A stretch of 64,000 bases of DNA, from the NCBI GenBank assembly GCA_965227695.1, contig OZ245760.1, positions 496,001 to 560,000 on the forward strand. The letters run 5' to 3'. Positions 25,069 to 34,140 of the stretch are shown here, piece after piece. Within the stretch, counting starts at the first letter, position 1; every line of letters begins with the position of its first letter. Position numbers and translations under genes: made by a program. This stretch comes from UBA1858 sp965227695 (GTDB lineage: Bacteria > Pseudomonadota > Gammaproteobacteria > UBA4575). A model generated the notes under the pieces. That model saw only the letters and a program-made list of their open reading frames with translations. It ran no database searches and was not told the DNA's origin.

Positions 25069-25710
25069 TCAGCTGCCGGAGGAGTGCGCCAGAAAAGAAG
25101 GGAATTCTTCTGCGAGCTGGCGAAGTGCCTGGCTGCGGTGACTGAGTTGATTTTTAATCTCGGCTGACAGTTGTGCGGATGTACATTGATGCGCAGGGAC
25201 ATAAAATAATGGATCGTAGCCAAATCCATTGCTGCCGGTCGGTTGTTCAACGATATAACCCTCCCAGGTGCCGGTGCAGATGAGTGGGGTTGGATCATAA
25301 GCGTGGCGTAACAGCACGATGACACACTGAAACCTGGCGCGACGCTGATGTTCGGGAACGCCTTTAAGTGCCCGCAACAGTTTTTCATTATTTGCCTGAT
25401 TGTCACAGGGCTGCCCTGCGTAGCGGGCGGAATAGATGCCGGGTGCACCCTGTAAATAGTCGACTTCAAGACCGGAATCATCTGCCAGTGCCATCATGTC
25501 TGTCCTGAATGCAGCATGTCTGGCTTTAAGAATCGCATTTTCCACGAAAGTGTGTCCCGTTTCTTCGATATCACTGACACTAAACTCGGCCTGGGGAATG
25601 AGTGTATATGGCTGATTTTGAAAGATCGCCTGGATTTCTTTCAGTTTCCCCGGGTTGCTGCTGGCCAGGACAATCTTACCTGCACCCGATTGCGCATTCT
25701 GGTGGATCAT
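25069..25710 (-). CDS. rdgB: XTP/dITP diphosphatase (RdgB)
   Basis: Removes deaminated purine nucleotides (dITP, XTP) from the pool. Motifs are KIVLASSNPGKLKEIQAI near the N terminus, LADDSGLEVDYLQGAPGIYSARYAG, and GSNGFGYDPLFYVP. The ATG at 25710 overlaps the rph stop as ATGA, suggesting translational coupling; a second ATG at 25719 lies three codons upstream and cannot be excluded. 213 residues is slightly longer than E. coli RdgB (197). Confidence 0.92.
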   Translation of the reverse strand: MIHQNAQSGAGKIVLASSNPGKLKEIQAIFQNQPYTLIPQAEFSVSDIEETGHTFVENAILKARHAAFRTDMMALADDSGLEVDYLQGAPGIYSARYAGQPCDNQANNEKLLRALKGVPEHQRRARFQCVIVLLRHAYDPTPLICTGTWEGYIVEQPTGSNGFGYDPLFYVPAHQCTSAQLSAEIKNQLSHRSQALRQLAEEFPSFLAHSSGS

Positions 25711-26432
25711 GTCAGGCATTGCTTTTGTTTGTCGATGATTTTTTGAATGCCGCTTTTTGCCAGTTCCAGCATGGTCTGTAGTTCTTGTGCGTCGAAGCAA
25801 TGACCTTCCGCAGTGCCCTGCACTTCAATAAATTTATCTGTGCCGGTCATGACAACATTCATGTCAGTATCGGCCTGTGAGTCTTCCGCGTAATCCAGGT
25901 CCAAAATTGGCTGTTGTCTGAAGATTCCTACTGAGACCGAAGCGACAAACTGTTGCACCGGATTTTGCTGAACCATGCCTGCCTGTAACAGTGTGTCAAT
26001 GGCATCATGCAGGGCAACAAAGCCACCGCTTATAGAAGCCGTGCGTGTTCCTCCATCTGCCTGAATGACATCGCAGTCAATGGTGATGGTATTTTCGCCC
26101 AGCATGCGCAGATCAACGCAAGCACGCAGTGCGCGGCCGATCAGACGCTGGATTTCCTGTGTGCGACCACCCTGTTTCCCCTGGCTGGCTTCACGGCGCA
26201 TACGCGAGCCGGTCGAGCGAGGAAGCATGCCATATTCCGCAGTGACCCAGCCTTTACCCTGATCTCTCATCCACGGCGGAACACGCGGCTCTACAGAAGC
26301 GTTACAGAGTACTTTTGTGTCACCAAATTCTACCAGTACTGATCCTTCAGCATGCTTGGTATAGTTGCGCGTGAATTGGATGTCTCGTAATTGGTCCGGT
26401 TGACGGCCGCTGGGTCGCATATATTTCTCCAC
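25707..26432 (-). CDS. rph: Ribonuclease PH
   Basis: Phosphorolytic 3'-5' exoribonuclease trimming tRNA and rRNA 3' ends, hexameric ring. 241 residues with MRPSGRQPDQLRDIQFTRNYTKHAEGSVLVEFGDTKVLCNAS at the N terminus, the RTGSRMRREASQGKQGGRTQEIQRLIGRALRA-type core (RSTGSRMRR, QEIQRLIGRALR) and ADGGTRTASISGG for phosphate binding. It is the first gene of rph-rdgB-hemW-CPXCG, and is divergent from yicC, a usual neighbour. Confidence 0.95.
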   Translation of the reverse strand: MEKYMRPSGRQPDQLRDIQFTRNYTKHAEGSVLVEFGDTKVLCNASVEPRVPPWMRDQGKGWVTAEYGMLPRSTGSRMRREASQGKQGGRTQEIQRLIGRALRACVDLRMLGENTITIDCDVIQADGGTRTASISGGFVALHDAIDTLLQAGMVQQNPVQQFVASVSVGIFRQQPILDLDYAEDSQADTDMNVVMTGTDKFIEVQGTAEGHCFDAQELQTMLELAKSGIQKIIDKQKQCLT

Positions 26433-26544
26433 ATTAATTGAGGGTGCGTATTATACGAGATTTGGTCTTACTCTGAATACAATTCATGGAATAATAAAAA
26501 TATCAATTAAATTGGCGGCAAGTCACGCTGACGAAGGAAACTAA

Positions 26545-27411
26545 ATGCTCAAAAGTATGACCGCGTTTGCACGTGTTGAAGAAAATCATCCCATGGGTAA
26601 TTTTGTCTGGGAAGTACGTTCGATTAATCATCGCTATCTGGAAGTGGGTTTTCGCTTGCCTGAGGAACTCCGGTCGGCAGAATATGAATTGAGAAAATTG
26701 GCACAAAGCGCGTTGAGTCGCGGTAAGGTTGACTGTACTTTTCGACTCAGGACCACGGCAGAATCAGATGTCCAGCTGACTATCAATCAAGTGTTGCTGG
26801 CGCGGTTAATGGATCAGGTACAGGTAATTCGGACCAGGATGCAGGATATCAGCGCACCCAATGCAATTGAATTACTAAACTGGCCGGGTGTGACAGAGCA
26901 GGCGCAAATTGACCAAAAAGAGCTGATAGTAATCGCCAGGCGATTATTTCAACAGGCCATTGATGCAATGTCTGAAAATCGAACAATAGAGGGAGGGCGT
27001 ATGCAGGATTTAATCGCCCGGCGTTGTGAGCAGTTGAAGCAGTTAGTCGATAAAGTGCGTCAGCGTCGTCCGCAGGTTTTAGAATCGATTCGTGCCAAGC
27101 TTGTCGCACGTATTGATGAATTACAGGTTGAGTTTGATGCTAATCGACTGGAACAGGAGTTGGTCATGCTTGCTCAAAAGCTGGATGTCGATGAAGAGCT
27201 GGACCGTTTGGATAGCCACCTGGCGGAATTAAAAGATGTCATTGCCAGTAAAAAACCTGTGGGCAGACGCCTTGACTTTCTGATGCAGGAATTGAATCGT
27301 GAGGCAAATACCCTCAGTTCAAAATCTGCAGACATTATCACCACACAGGCGGCTGTGGATATGAAGGTCAATATTGAACAAATGCGCGAACAGGTTCAAA
27401 ACATTGAGTAA
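26545..27411 (+). CDS. yicC: YicC family endoribonuclease
   Basis: 288-residue member of the YicC/YloC family, reported to act as an endoribonuclease affecting small RNA stability. N-terminal MLKSMTAFARVE and the conserved C-terminal GRRLDFLMQELNREANTLSSKSAD with TQAAVDMKVNIEQMREQVQN are intact. AGGA ribosome site before the ATG. It diverges from rph by 112 bases. Confidence 0.93.
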   Translation: MLKSMTAFARVEENHPMGNFVWEVRSINHRYLEVGFRLPEELRSAEYELRKLAQSALSRGKVDCTFRLRTTAESDVQLTINQVLLARLMDQVQVIRTRMQDISAPNAIELLNWPGVTEQAQIDQKELIVIARRLFQQAIDAMSENRTIEGGRMQDLIARRCEQLKQLVDKVRQRRPQVLESIRAKLVARIDELQVEFDANRLEQELVMLAQKLDVDEELDRLDSHLAELKDVIASKKPVGRRLDFLMQELNREANTLSSKSADIITTQAAVDMKVNIEQMREQVQNIE

Positions 27412-27448
27412 TCCGGAAAATTAAATACATCATGGCAGGGTATAATCT

Positions 27449-27931
27449 ATGGATTTAAAAATATTATGCACGGGCGGCACGTTCGATAAAGTTTATTATG
27501 ATGCCTTAAGTGATTATCAGATTGGTGAGCCGCAAGTGGAATGGATCCTGAAACAGGCCGGCGTTAATTTCCGTTATGAAATTGAAAGTATCCTCAAAAA
27601 GGACAGCCTCGAAATAACCGAAGAAGATCGCGCATTAATAGTCTCTTGCGTTAAAAAACAGCAGTGTTCCCGTATCGTGATTACACATGGGACCGATACA
27701 ATGATCGATACTGCCCGGGCATTAAAACAATGTACTGATAAAACGATCGTATTGGTTGGGGCGATGCAGCCTGCCAGATTCAGAGACAGCGATGCTATCT
27801 ATAATACCGGTTTTGCCACCGCGGCTGCCAGTATACTTCCTGTGGGTATCTACATCGCAATGAATGGACAATTGTTCAATGCCGATGAAGTGACAAAAAA
27901 CAGGGCTGCCGGTCGTTTTCAAACGAAATGA
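27449..27931 (+). CDS. Short asparaginase-like protein (N-terminal domain only)
   Basis: 160-residue relative of type I/II asparaginases that keeps the N-terminal domain: the catalytic threonine in CTGGTFDKVYY (about residue 9-12), the THGTDTM motif (second threonine/Asp, about residues 74-80), and GAMQPARFRDSDAIYN. Full enzymes have about 330 residues with a second domain, which is missing here without a visible frameshift. Small proteins of this type exist as a family, so it need not be a truncation. Whether it hydrolyses asparagine is unknown. It lies 37 bases after yicC. Confidence 0.8.
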   Translation: MDLKILCTGGTFDKVYYDALSDYQIGEPQVEWILKQAGVNFRYEIESILKKDSLEITEEDRALIVSCVKKQQCSRIVITHGTDTMIDTARALKQCTDKTIVLVGAMQPARFRDSDAIYNTGFATAAASILPVGIYIAMNGQLFNADEVTKNRAAGRFQTK

Positions 27932-27943
27932 TCGGTTTTGTCA

Positions 27944-27973
27944 CTTGAAATAATTTTTGCTGCCACCACATTA
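27944..27973 (+). promoter_or_regulatory. Sigma-32-like heat-shock promoter of hsp20
   Basis: A perfect CTTGAAA (27944-27950) is followed after 15 bases by CCACATTA, matching five of seven fixed positions of CCCCATNT. The expected start lies near 27980, with the Hsp20 ATG at 28050. Confidence 0.6.
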
Positions 27974-28049
27974 GAATTAACAATGCCGGGACCAAGAGGT
28001 GACTGAGTCAATCCTGCTTTGCCGGCAACTAATTTTTTTGGAGGTATCT

Positions 28050-28475
28050 ATGTTAGCAAGAATGAACACACAACCAGCCAGTTTTTGGCAAGACATTCAT
28101 CAGGATATTGGTCAATGGTTTGCGGCTGCCAATAGTCAACTGGACAATTCGGCCCGCTGGCTGGCGGCGGTAGATGTTGTTGAACAGAATGATCACTATG
28201 TTCTCAAGGCCGATTTGCCCGGGATAGCCCGTGAAGATATAGAAATTGTTTACCAGGATAATGCATTAACCATTAAGGGTGAGCGCAGCGCTTCAAATCA
28301 TAGTGAACACGAAGGCTATAAGCATATTGAAAGGTCGTATGGTATGTTTCAGAGAACTTTTCACTTGCCAGAGAATATAGATGCTGAAAATATTTCAGCA
28401 ACAAGCGAGAATGGTGTGCTTTCCGTGCATATTCCAAAGCAGGAAAAAGCACACAAGAAAATAGAAGTAAGATAA
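28050..28475 (+). CDS. Hsp20/alpha-crystallin small heat-shock protein
   Basis: 141-residue ATP-independent holdase. The alpha-crystallin domain spans about 45-140 (AAVDVVEQNDHYVLKADLPGI ... LTIKGERS), with the C-terminal GVLSVHIPK signature. The ATG at 28050 has GGAGG six bases upstream; the open frame extends upstream but without a ribosome site. A sigma-32-like promoter lies about 70 bases upstream. CbpA and a Do-type protease follow, forming a protein-quality-control block. Confidence 0.92.
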   Translation: MLARMNTQPASFWQDIHQDIGQWFAAANSQLDNSARWLAAVDVVEQNDHYVLKADLPGIAREDIEIVYQDNALTIKGERSASNHSEHEGYKHIERSYGMFQRTFHLPENIDAENISATSENGVLSVHIPKQEKAHKKIEVR

Positions 28476-28519
28476 ACACTTAACCTGATTGGCTTAAAGA
28501 GTCATTTGTAAATAACATG

Positions 28520-28545
28520 GCGCCGCGTTGTACCGCGGCGTCTTT
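28520..28545 (+). terminator. Hairpin between hsp20 and cbpA
   Basis: CGCCGCG pairs with CGCGGCG across a 6-base loop and is followed by TCTTTAGTT. It lies 45 bases after the hsp20 stop and probably ends or attenuates its transcript. Confidence 0.6.
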
Positions 28546-28569
28546 AGTTCAAACACTTGCATCTTGCAT

Positions 28570-29469
28570 ATGGAATATAAAGATTACTATAAAATACTTG
28601 GTGTCGAGAGAAGTGCAGGTGAGGCCGAGATAAAGCAGGCTTATCGCCGCCTGGCGCGCAAATACCATCCGGATGTTAGCAAAGAACACGAAGCAGAAAA
28701 ACGTTTTAAAGAGATAGGCGAGGCTTACGAGGTCCTCAAGGATCCACAAAAACGCCAGTCCTATGATCAGCTTGGAGCCAACTGGAAGGCAGGCGAGCAG
28801 TTTCGGCCGCCGCCGGGCTGGGAGCATGCTGGATTCGGCAGTCATGCTTCCGGCTTCGGTAGTGCCAGTGGATTTAGTGATTTTTTTGAGAGTATGTTTG
28901 GTAGTGGCTTTGCAGCCTCTGCGGGTCGTGGCCAAGTTTTTCAACAGGCAGGCCAGGATCAAAACGCTGTAATAAAAGTTTCACTTCAGGAAGCTTATCA
29001 TGGCGCAACAAAATCAGTGCGCTTGAGTAACGGAAAATCTTTGCAGGTAAAAATTCCTGCCGGTATTACCAGTGGAAAGAAAATTCGGTTAACCGGTCAA
29101 GGTTCCCCGGGGATCAATGGTGGCGTTAATGGTGACCTCTATCTTGAAGTCACCGTGATGAGTGATCGTCACTATGAAGTTGAGGGCAAAGATGTTTTTG
29201 TAAACGTCAATATTGCACCGTGGGAGGCTGCACTGGGTGGGAAAATACCTGTATCCACGCTGGACGGGCAGGTCGAAATCAAGGTTCCTGCAAATTCTAA
29301 AAGCGGTCGAAAAATGCGTTTGACAGGGAAAGGATTGCCGGGTCAACCGGCTGGTGATCTTTATGTGCGCCTGATTGTGGTGTTGCCTCCGGCAACTAAT
29401 GACGAGGAAAGAGCATTTTATGAGGGAATGCGGGAAAAATTCAATTTTGATCCACGAGCAACCCGCTAG
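28570..29469 (+). CDS. cbpA: DnaJ-class co-chaperone, CbpA type
   Basis: 299-residue class II J-protein: J domain (1-70) with HPD at about 33-35 in RKYHPDVSKE, a Gly/Phe-rich linker (about 80-125), and two C-terminal substrate-binding domains; the zinc-finger of DnaJ is absent. It stimulates DnaK and, in E. coli, also binds curved DNA. The start MEYKDYYKILGV is chosen over a longer frame from 28528. Confidence 0.92.
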   Translation: MEYKDYYKILGVERSAGEAEIKQAYRRLARKYHPDVSKEHEAEKRFKEIGEAYEVLKDPQKRQSYDQLGANWKAGEQFRPPPGWEHAGFGSHASGFGSASGFSDFFESMFGSGFAASAGRGQVFQQAGQDQNAVIKVSLQEAYHGATKSVRLSNGKSLQVKIPAGITSGKKIRLTGQGSPGINGGVNGDLYLEVTVMSDRHYEVEGKDVFVNVNIAPWEAALGGKIPVSTLDGQVEIKVPANSKSGRKMRLTGKGLPGQPAGDLYVRLIVVLPPATNDEERAFYEGMREKFNFDPRATR

Positions 29470-29538
29470 AATTTCACGGGAACTTCACACAGGATGAAAG
29501 TTCATAATGATGACTGCGATGACAAGAATATTTATATA

Positions 29539-30918
29539 ATGATCATAAAAATTAAATCAGCTTTATCCATTGCTGCTGTAATCTGGTTGTTAATGTCTGG
29601 CGTATTAAGCATGGGCTGGGCAGGCCTGCCTGCGAGTGTCAATGGTGAGTCTTTGCCAACACTCGCGCCAATGCTGGAAAAAGTCACACCAAGTGTCGTT
29701 AATATCGCCACAACCGATACCATAGTTCAGCAAAGTCCTCTCCTGAATGATCCATTCTTTCGACGTTTTTTTGATATACCTGAACAACGACGTGAACGTA
29801 AACGCACTGGTCTGGGGTCAGGAGTGATCTTGGATGCAGAGGAAGGTTATATAATTACTAACAACCATGTTATCGAAAAAGCCGATGATATTGTTGTGAC
29901 ATTAAATGATGGCAGAAAACTTGAAGCGACTGTGGTGGGCATGGATCCGGATGCAGATGTTGCCATTATCCAGGTGGAAGCAGAAAACCTGACTGCCATA
30001 GAAACTGCTGACTCGAGTCAGTTGCGTGTGGGTGATTTTGTCGTGGCTATTGGTAATCCATTTGGTCTCGGGCAGACAGTCACTTCAGGTATTGTCAGTG
30101 CGCTTGGGCGGAGTGGACTTGGGATTGAATCATATGAGGATTTTATACAGACGGATGCCTCAATTAATCCGGGTAACTCGGGTGGTGCGCTGGTGAATTT
30201 ACGCGGAGAACTGGTTGGGATTAACACGGCGATTGTTGGGCCGGGAGGCGGTAGTGTTGGAATCGGCTTTGCCATCCCGGTCAATATGGCACAGCAAATC
30301 ATTGCGCAACTCATCGAGCATGGTGAAGTGAAGCGCGGACGACTGGGATTTACGGCTCAGGACCTGACTCCCGAACTGGCGCAGGCTTTTGATATCGAAC
30401 AGCGCAAAGGGGTAGTTGTTGCGCGCGTGCAGCCGGATTCTCCGGCAGAAAAAGCCGGGATGCGCGCCGGCGATGTGATCGTGGCCCTGAATGGTGTTGC
30501 TGTTGAAAACTCGGCACGTGTACGCAATATGATTGGATTAATACGCGTGGGCACAAAAATTAATATAGACATTGTCAGAAACGGTAAGCCTAAACGGCTT
30601 GTTGCGACCATTGCTGAGCGTAAACAGAAAACAATGAAGGGAGGGGAGCTTTCCGCCAATCTCAATGGTGCCGAGCTGACATTAACGGAAGTCAATCAGA
30701 GAGATGGCCGTGCACGGCAGGTTATCCTGGTGTCAAAAATTAAGCCGGGCAGCGCCGCGGCATCTTCCGGCTTACGCAGGGGAGATTTGATTCTTTCTGT
30801 CAATAAGCAACCGGTCACCAGTTTTAAAGAAATGAAAAAAGCAATCGACACCGAGTCCCGTGGACTTTTGCTGAATATCCAAAGAGGCAATCGCGGTTTA
30901 TTTATCCTGATACAGTAG
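29539..30918 (+). CDS. Do/Deg-family periplasmic serine protease
   Basis: Periplasmic protease/chaperone related to DegP/DegQ, 459 residues from the ATG at 29539, which starts a signal peptide ending near WAGLPA. The catalytic triad is His110 (TNNHVIEK), Asp140 (DADVAII) and Ser214 (GNSGGALV), with two PDZ domains (about 265-355 and 375-455). The Q-linker is short, as in DegQ. An in-frame ATG at 29494 would add 15 hydrophilic residues in front of the signal and seems wrong. The position after hsp20 and cbpA fits a stress role; no sigma-E promoter was recognised. Confidence 0.92.
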   Translation: MIIKIKSALSIAAVIWLLMSGVLSMGWAGLPASVNGESLPTLAPMLEKVTPSVVNIATTDTIVQQSPLLNDPFFRRFFDIPEQRRERKRTGLGSGVILDAEEGYIITNNHVIEKADDIVVTLNDGRKLEATVVGMDPDADVAIIQVEAENLTAIETADSSQLRVGDFVVAIGNPFGLGQTVTSGIVSALGRSGLGIESYEDFIQTDASINPGNSGGALVNLRGELVGINTAIVGPGGGSVGIGFAIPVNMAQQIIAQLIEHGEVKRGRLGFTAQDLTPELAQAFDIEQRKGVVVARVQPDSPAEKAGMRAGDVIVALNGVAVENSARVRNMIGLIRVGTKINIDIVRNGKPKRLVATIAERKQKTMKGGELSANLNGAELTLTEVNQRDGRARQVILVSKIKPGSAAASSGLRRGDLILSVNKQPVTSFKEMKKAIDTESRGLLLNIQRGNRGLFILIQ

Positions 30919-30924
30919 GTGTCG

Positions 30925-31158
30925 CTAACCACCGGTTACCGGTGGGAAAAAAGCGACTTCGTCGCCGTCCATGACCGGCGTGGCGAAAGAGACATATTCC
31001 TGGTTTATGGCTACCAGGGTGTTGGCAGGTATGCTGGCGCCCTCGGTGGCAAGATTCCATACGTTTGTCACGGTTATATCAGGCTGTGAAGCCAGTTCCA
31101 CATTTCCAATTCCTATCTGTTCCCGTAGACTGGCAAAAAATCGGACATTAATACTCAT
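30925..31158 (-). CDS. moaD: Molybdopterin synthase sulfur-carrier subunit MoaD
   Basis: 77-residue ubiquitin-fold sulfur carrier ending in the required Gly-Gly (PPVTGG) that is adenylated and thiolated before transfer of sulfur to cyclic pyranopterin with MoaE. FFASLREQIG at the N terminus fits the family. moaE is not adjacent; moaC lies divergently 70 bases away. Confidence 0.9.
   Translation of the reverse strand: MSINVRFFASLREQIGIGNVELASQPDITVTNVWNLATEGASIPANTLVAINQEYVSFATPVMDGDEVAFFPPVTGG
30929..30945. terminator. 7-bp hairpin at the degQ-type protease/moaD junction
   Basis: CCACCGG-TTA-CCGGTGG starts 10 bases after the protease stop and covers the last codons of the convergent moaD gene. 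No T-run follows on either strand except an A-run reading GAAAAAA on the plus strand, so function is uncertain. Confidence 0.35.
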
Positions 31159-31228
31159 ACTATGAATTTAAAGCACTATAAAACTGTTAGTGTATCATGT
31201 AGCTAATACAGGTCACCCAACATAACTT

Positions 31229-31705
31229 ATGAGCCAGCTTACGCACTTTAATCCATCCGGTGAAGCCCATATGGTCGATGTCGGCGAAAAACCGCAGACC
31301 CAACGCCTGGCAGTCGCACAGGGCGTGATTATCATGAAACCGGAGACACTTAATCTTATTCGGCAAGGCGGACATAAAAAAGGCGATGTGCTGGGTATCG
31401 CACGTATTGCCGGTATTATGGCGGCAAAGAAAACAGCCGAACTGGTACCTCTGTGTCACCCGCTGCCTCTATCATCTGTGACCGTTGAATTTAATCATGA
31501 CGATGAAAATTGCTGTATTCAGTGCATCGCCCGGGTGAAAACAACCGGGCCTACCGGGGTAGAGATGGAGGCCCTGACCTCTGTACAGATTGCCTTGTTG
31601 ACCATATACGATATGTGCAAAGCCGTTGATAAAGGAATGACCATCAGCGACATTCAGTTACTGGAAAAACGCGGCGGTAAATCAGGTACCTGGGTGCGGG
31701 GTTAA
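31229..31705 (+). CDS. moaC: Cyclic pyranopterin monophosphate synthase MoaC
   Basis: 158-residue enzyme of the first step of molybdenum cofactor synthesis, acting on the MoaA product. The family core HMVDVGEKPQTQRLA, KKTAELVPLCHPLPLSSV and TGVEMEALTSVQIALLTIYDMCKAVDKGM is intact, with the active-site lysine in the last motif. It diverges from moaD; moaA, moaB and moaE are not in the window. Confidence 0.96.
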   Translation: MSQLTHFNPSGEAHMVDVGEKPQTQRLAVAQGVIIMKPETLNLIRQGGHKKGDVLGIARIAGIMAAKKTAELVPLCHPLPLSSVTVEFNHDDENCCIQCIARVKTTGPTGVEMEALTSVQIALLTIYDMCKAVDKGMTISDIQLLEKRGGKSGTWVRG

Positions 31706-31747
31706 GGCTGGTAACGAATATTTCAGGTGAAGGATAGAGGAGTATAA

Positions 31748-33589
31748 ATGATGAAAATAATTAAATATCTGATCATTGCTATCGTTTTGTTAGTCGTGGT
31801 CTTCCTGGCCGGGGCAGTAGTGCTCGTTGCTACAGTGGACCCCAATGATCACAAGGACACGATTATTTCCAAAGTGAAGCAAGCCACCGGGCGCGATCTG
31901 GCGCTTGAGGGTGATATAGGTTTTTCTTTTTTTCCCAAACTTGGGGTTAAACTGGGGCAGGCCGAGTTAAGTAATGCACCAGGCTTTGGAGCGTCACCCT
32001 TTGCCTCGGTGGATAATATCGGTGTGAGTGTTGATCTGCTCAGTTTATTAAGAATGAAAGTACAGGCCGATACGATTGAGTTAAAAGGCCTGCGTATGAA
32101 CCTGCAAAAAAATAAACAGGGCGTAACTAACTGGGATGATCTTTCCAAGTCTTCAGGCAGCAAGACAGCCGAGAGTAGCAGCTCCGGTGCCGGCACTGAT
32201 ATAGGTCTGGAGGTGGCTGGAATTCATATTACCGATTCACAGGTAATTTATGATGATCAACAGGCCGGCAACAAGATCACAATCAGCCCGATAGAATTAA
32301 AGACAGGCTCAATTGGAAGCGGCAAACCCTCATCTATAGCCCTAAAACTCGGATTCATTCAAACCAATCCTGCAGTCCGGGCTGACATGACTCTGGATAC
32401 AAACGCCAGGCTGGATCTGGGTACGGCAGTTTATCAGCTGACGGATCTGGTGTTAGATGTTCAGGCCAGCGGCGATACCTTGCCACACGGTGAGCTTAGT
32501 ATGACGGTCGAGAGTAATATTGAAGCGAATATGAACAGTGAGTCATTAAAACTGGAACCTTTTGCTATTGATCTTGCGGGCGTGGAACTGGACGGAAATC
32601 TTAGCGTGAAGTCTTTTTCCAGACCGGATATCTCATTTGCACTTAACGCGGATGAGATCGACCTGGCCAAGCTGGTGCCGGCGACTGAAGCACCCACGCA
32701 AAAAAATCAGCCGACAGAAAATCAAGCCGCGTCCGATACAAAAATAGAATTGCCAACCGAGATGCTTCGGACATTAAAACTCAACGGGTCGCTGAATGTT
32801 GGCAAGTTACTGGCTTCAGGATTAACCATGACAGATATTAGCGCCACTCTTACCGGTAACAATGGGATTATCAATCTCGACCCACTTAAAATGAATCTTT
32901 ATCAAGGCAGTTATACCGGCAGCGCCGGTATCAATGTCAGTGGTCAGACGCCCAGGTATCATGCCAGCAGTGATCTTGCAGGACTTGCTATTGATGGCTT
33001 ATTAGCGGACCTTTCCGAACAGGGGAAATCGATCATTCGTGGGCAGTCGGCATTGTCATTCAAGGTTACAACCTCTGGTGAGCGTCCATCGCAGTTGAAA
33101 AAGCAACTCGACGGAAAGGCGAGTTTCAAGGCAGAACAAGGCGCTTTGCAAAGTAAAAAGCTTGCACAAAATGTTGAGAGGGTTATCGCATTCCTGAAAG
33201 GTCGTGAACCCAAGCCAGCCGGCGAAGAACTGGTATTTGATTCGTTATCGGCCACGTTTGATATTGATAATGGTGTGGCAAGTAACAACGACCTGAAGTT
33301 GATTACTCCGTTAATTTTTGCAGATGGTCGGGGTGAGATAGATATTGGCGATTCTGAACTTGATTATGTGATGGCGGTCAGTCTGTCTGAACAGGCTGAT
33401 AAGGCAGCAATTCCGATTACAATTAAAGGGCCATTTGATGGTCCCAAGTATGGAGTGGATTTGAAAGCCGCCTTAAAACAAAAGCAGGAAGCCGTTGTTG
33501 AAGAAAAGAAAGAAGAAATAAAGCAGAAAATCAATGAGGAAATTGGTGATAAAGTCGGAGATAAGCTAAAACAGTTAAAACTGTTCTAA
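31748..33589 (+). CDS. AsmA family inner-membrane-anchored envelope protein
   Basis: 613-residue AsmA-like protein with an N-terminal membrane helix (about 6-30) and a long periplasmic part. The start VATVDPNDHKDTIISKVKQATGRDLALEGDIGFSFFPKLGVKLG is the AsmA signature; the repeated beta-strand pattern and C-terminal AsmA_2-like region suggest a bridge-like lipid transport protein. The tail (about 575-613) is highly charged Glu/Lys helix. A GAGGAG ribosome site precedes the ATG. The stop overlaps the next start as TAATG. Confidence 0.88.
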   Translation: MMKIIKYLIIAIVLLVVVFLAGAVVLVATVDPNDHKDTIISKVKQATGRDLALEGDIGFSFFPKLGVKLGQAELSNAPGFGASPFASVDNIGVSVDLLSLLRMKVQADTIELKGLRMNLQKNKQGVTNWDDLSKSSGSKTAESSSSGAGTDIGLEVAGIHITDSQVIYDDQQAGNKITISPIELKTGSIGSGKPSSIALKLGFIQTNPAVRADMTLDTNARLDLGTAVYQLTDLVLDVQASGDTLPHGELSMTVESNIEANMNSESLKLEPFAIDLAGVELDGNLSVKSFSRPDISFALNADEIDLAKLVPATEAPTQKNQPTENQAASDTKIELPTEMLRTLKLNGSLNVGKLLASGLTMTDISATLTGNNGIINLDPLKMNLYQGSYTGSAGINVSGQTPRYHASSDLAGLAIDGLLADLSEQGKSIIRGQSALSFKVTTSGERPSQLKKQLDGKASFKAEQGALQSKKLAQNVERVIAFLKGREPKPAGEELVFDSLSATFDIDNGVASNNDLKLITPLIFADGRGEIDIGDSELDYVMAVSLSEQADKAAIPITIKGPFDGPKYGVDLKAALKQKQEAVVEEKKEEIKQKINEEIGDKVGDKLKQLKLF

Positions 33590-34140
33590 TGTTAAAGTGG
33601 GCGGTTGCGCTCCTTCTGGCAGTTGCGGGCGCGCATGCCGCGGATACAGTCATTCATGTGACCAGGTCTGCCGGTAACAGCTATACATTCACTATGCAGT
33701 TTGTGGCTCATGCGCCTGCCGTGCAGGTCATTTCCCTGATCACAGATTATGCACACCTGTCGCGTCTGAATCCCCTGATAAAAAACAGTCGAATATTGCC
33801 TCATGATGATAACGAAATCACACGGGTTGAGATTGTCACTGAAGGTTGCCTGTTATTTTTCTGTAAAAAAATAATTCGGGTTGAAGATGCCCGCGTGATA
33901 GATAATTCGTCCATCGAAACGGAATTCGTTGCAGAACTCAGTGATTTTAAATCCGGAAAAACAACCTGGACTTTTTCACCGGACGGTCAGTCCACTCGGG
34001 TGATATATCAGGCTGTCATGGTCCCGGATTTCTGGCTGCCACCATTTGTTGGTCCGTATCTGCTTGAGAAACAGCTACACTCACAACTGGAATATACCGC
34101 AAAAAAAATTAATTTATTGCTGCTTTCCCATGACCGTTAA
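33589..34140 (+). CDS. Exported SRPBCC (START-like) protein
   Basis: 183-residue protein with a signal peptide (MLKWAVALLLAVAGAHA) and a polyketide-cyclase/SRPBCC fold inferred from APAVQVISLITDYAHLSRLNPLIKNSRIL and the later amphipathic strands. Such domains bind hydrophobic ligands such as lipids or quinones. Translation is coupled to the AsmA gene (TAATG overlap), so both may handle envelope lipids. A periplasmic location is unusual for this fold. Confidence 0.75.
   Translation: MLKWAVALLLAVAGAHAADTVIHVTRSAGNSYTFTMQFVAHAPAVQVISLITDYAHLSRLNPLIKNSRILPHDDNEITRVEIVTEGCLLFFCKKIIRVEDARVIDNSSIETEFVAELSDFKSGKTTWTFSPDGQSTRVIYQAVMVPDFWLPPFVGPYLLEKQLHSQLEYTAKKINLLLLSHDR

Noticed and set aside
25059..25481. 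N-terminal extension of hemW to an ATG far upstream
   Set aside because: It would overlap rdgB by more than 400 bases and add about 141 residues unlike HemW; ATT at 25058 fits the family.
27449..27931. Pseudogene of asparaginase
   Set aside because: The frame is intact with its own stop and ribosome site, and small asparaginase-like proteins form a known group.
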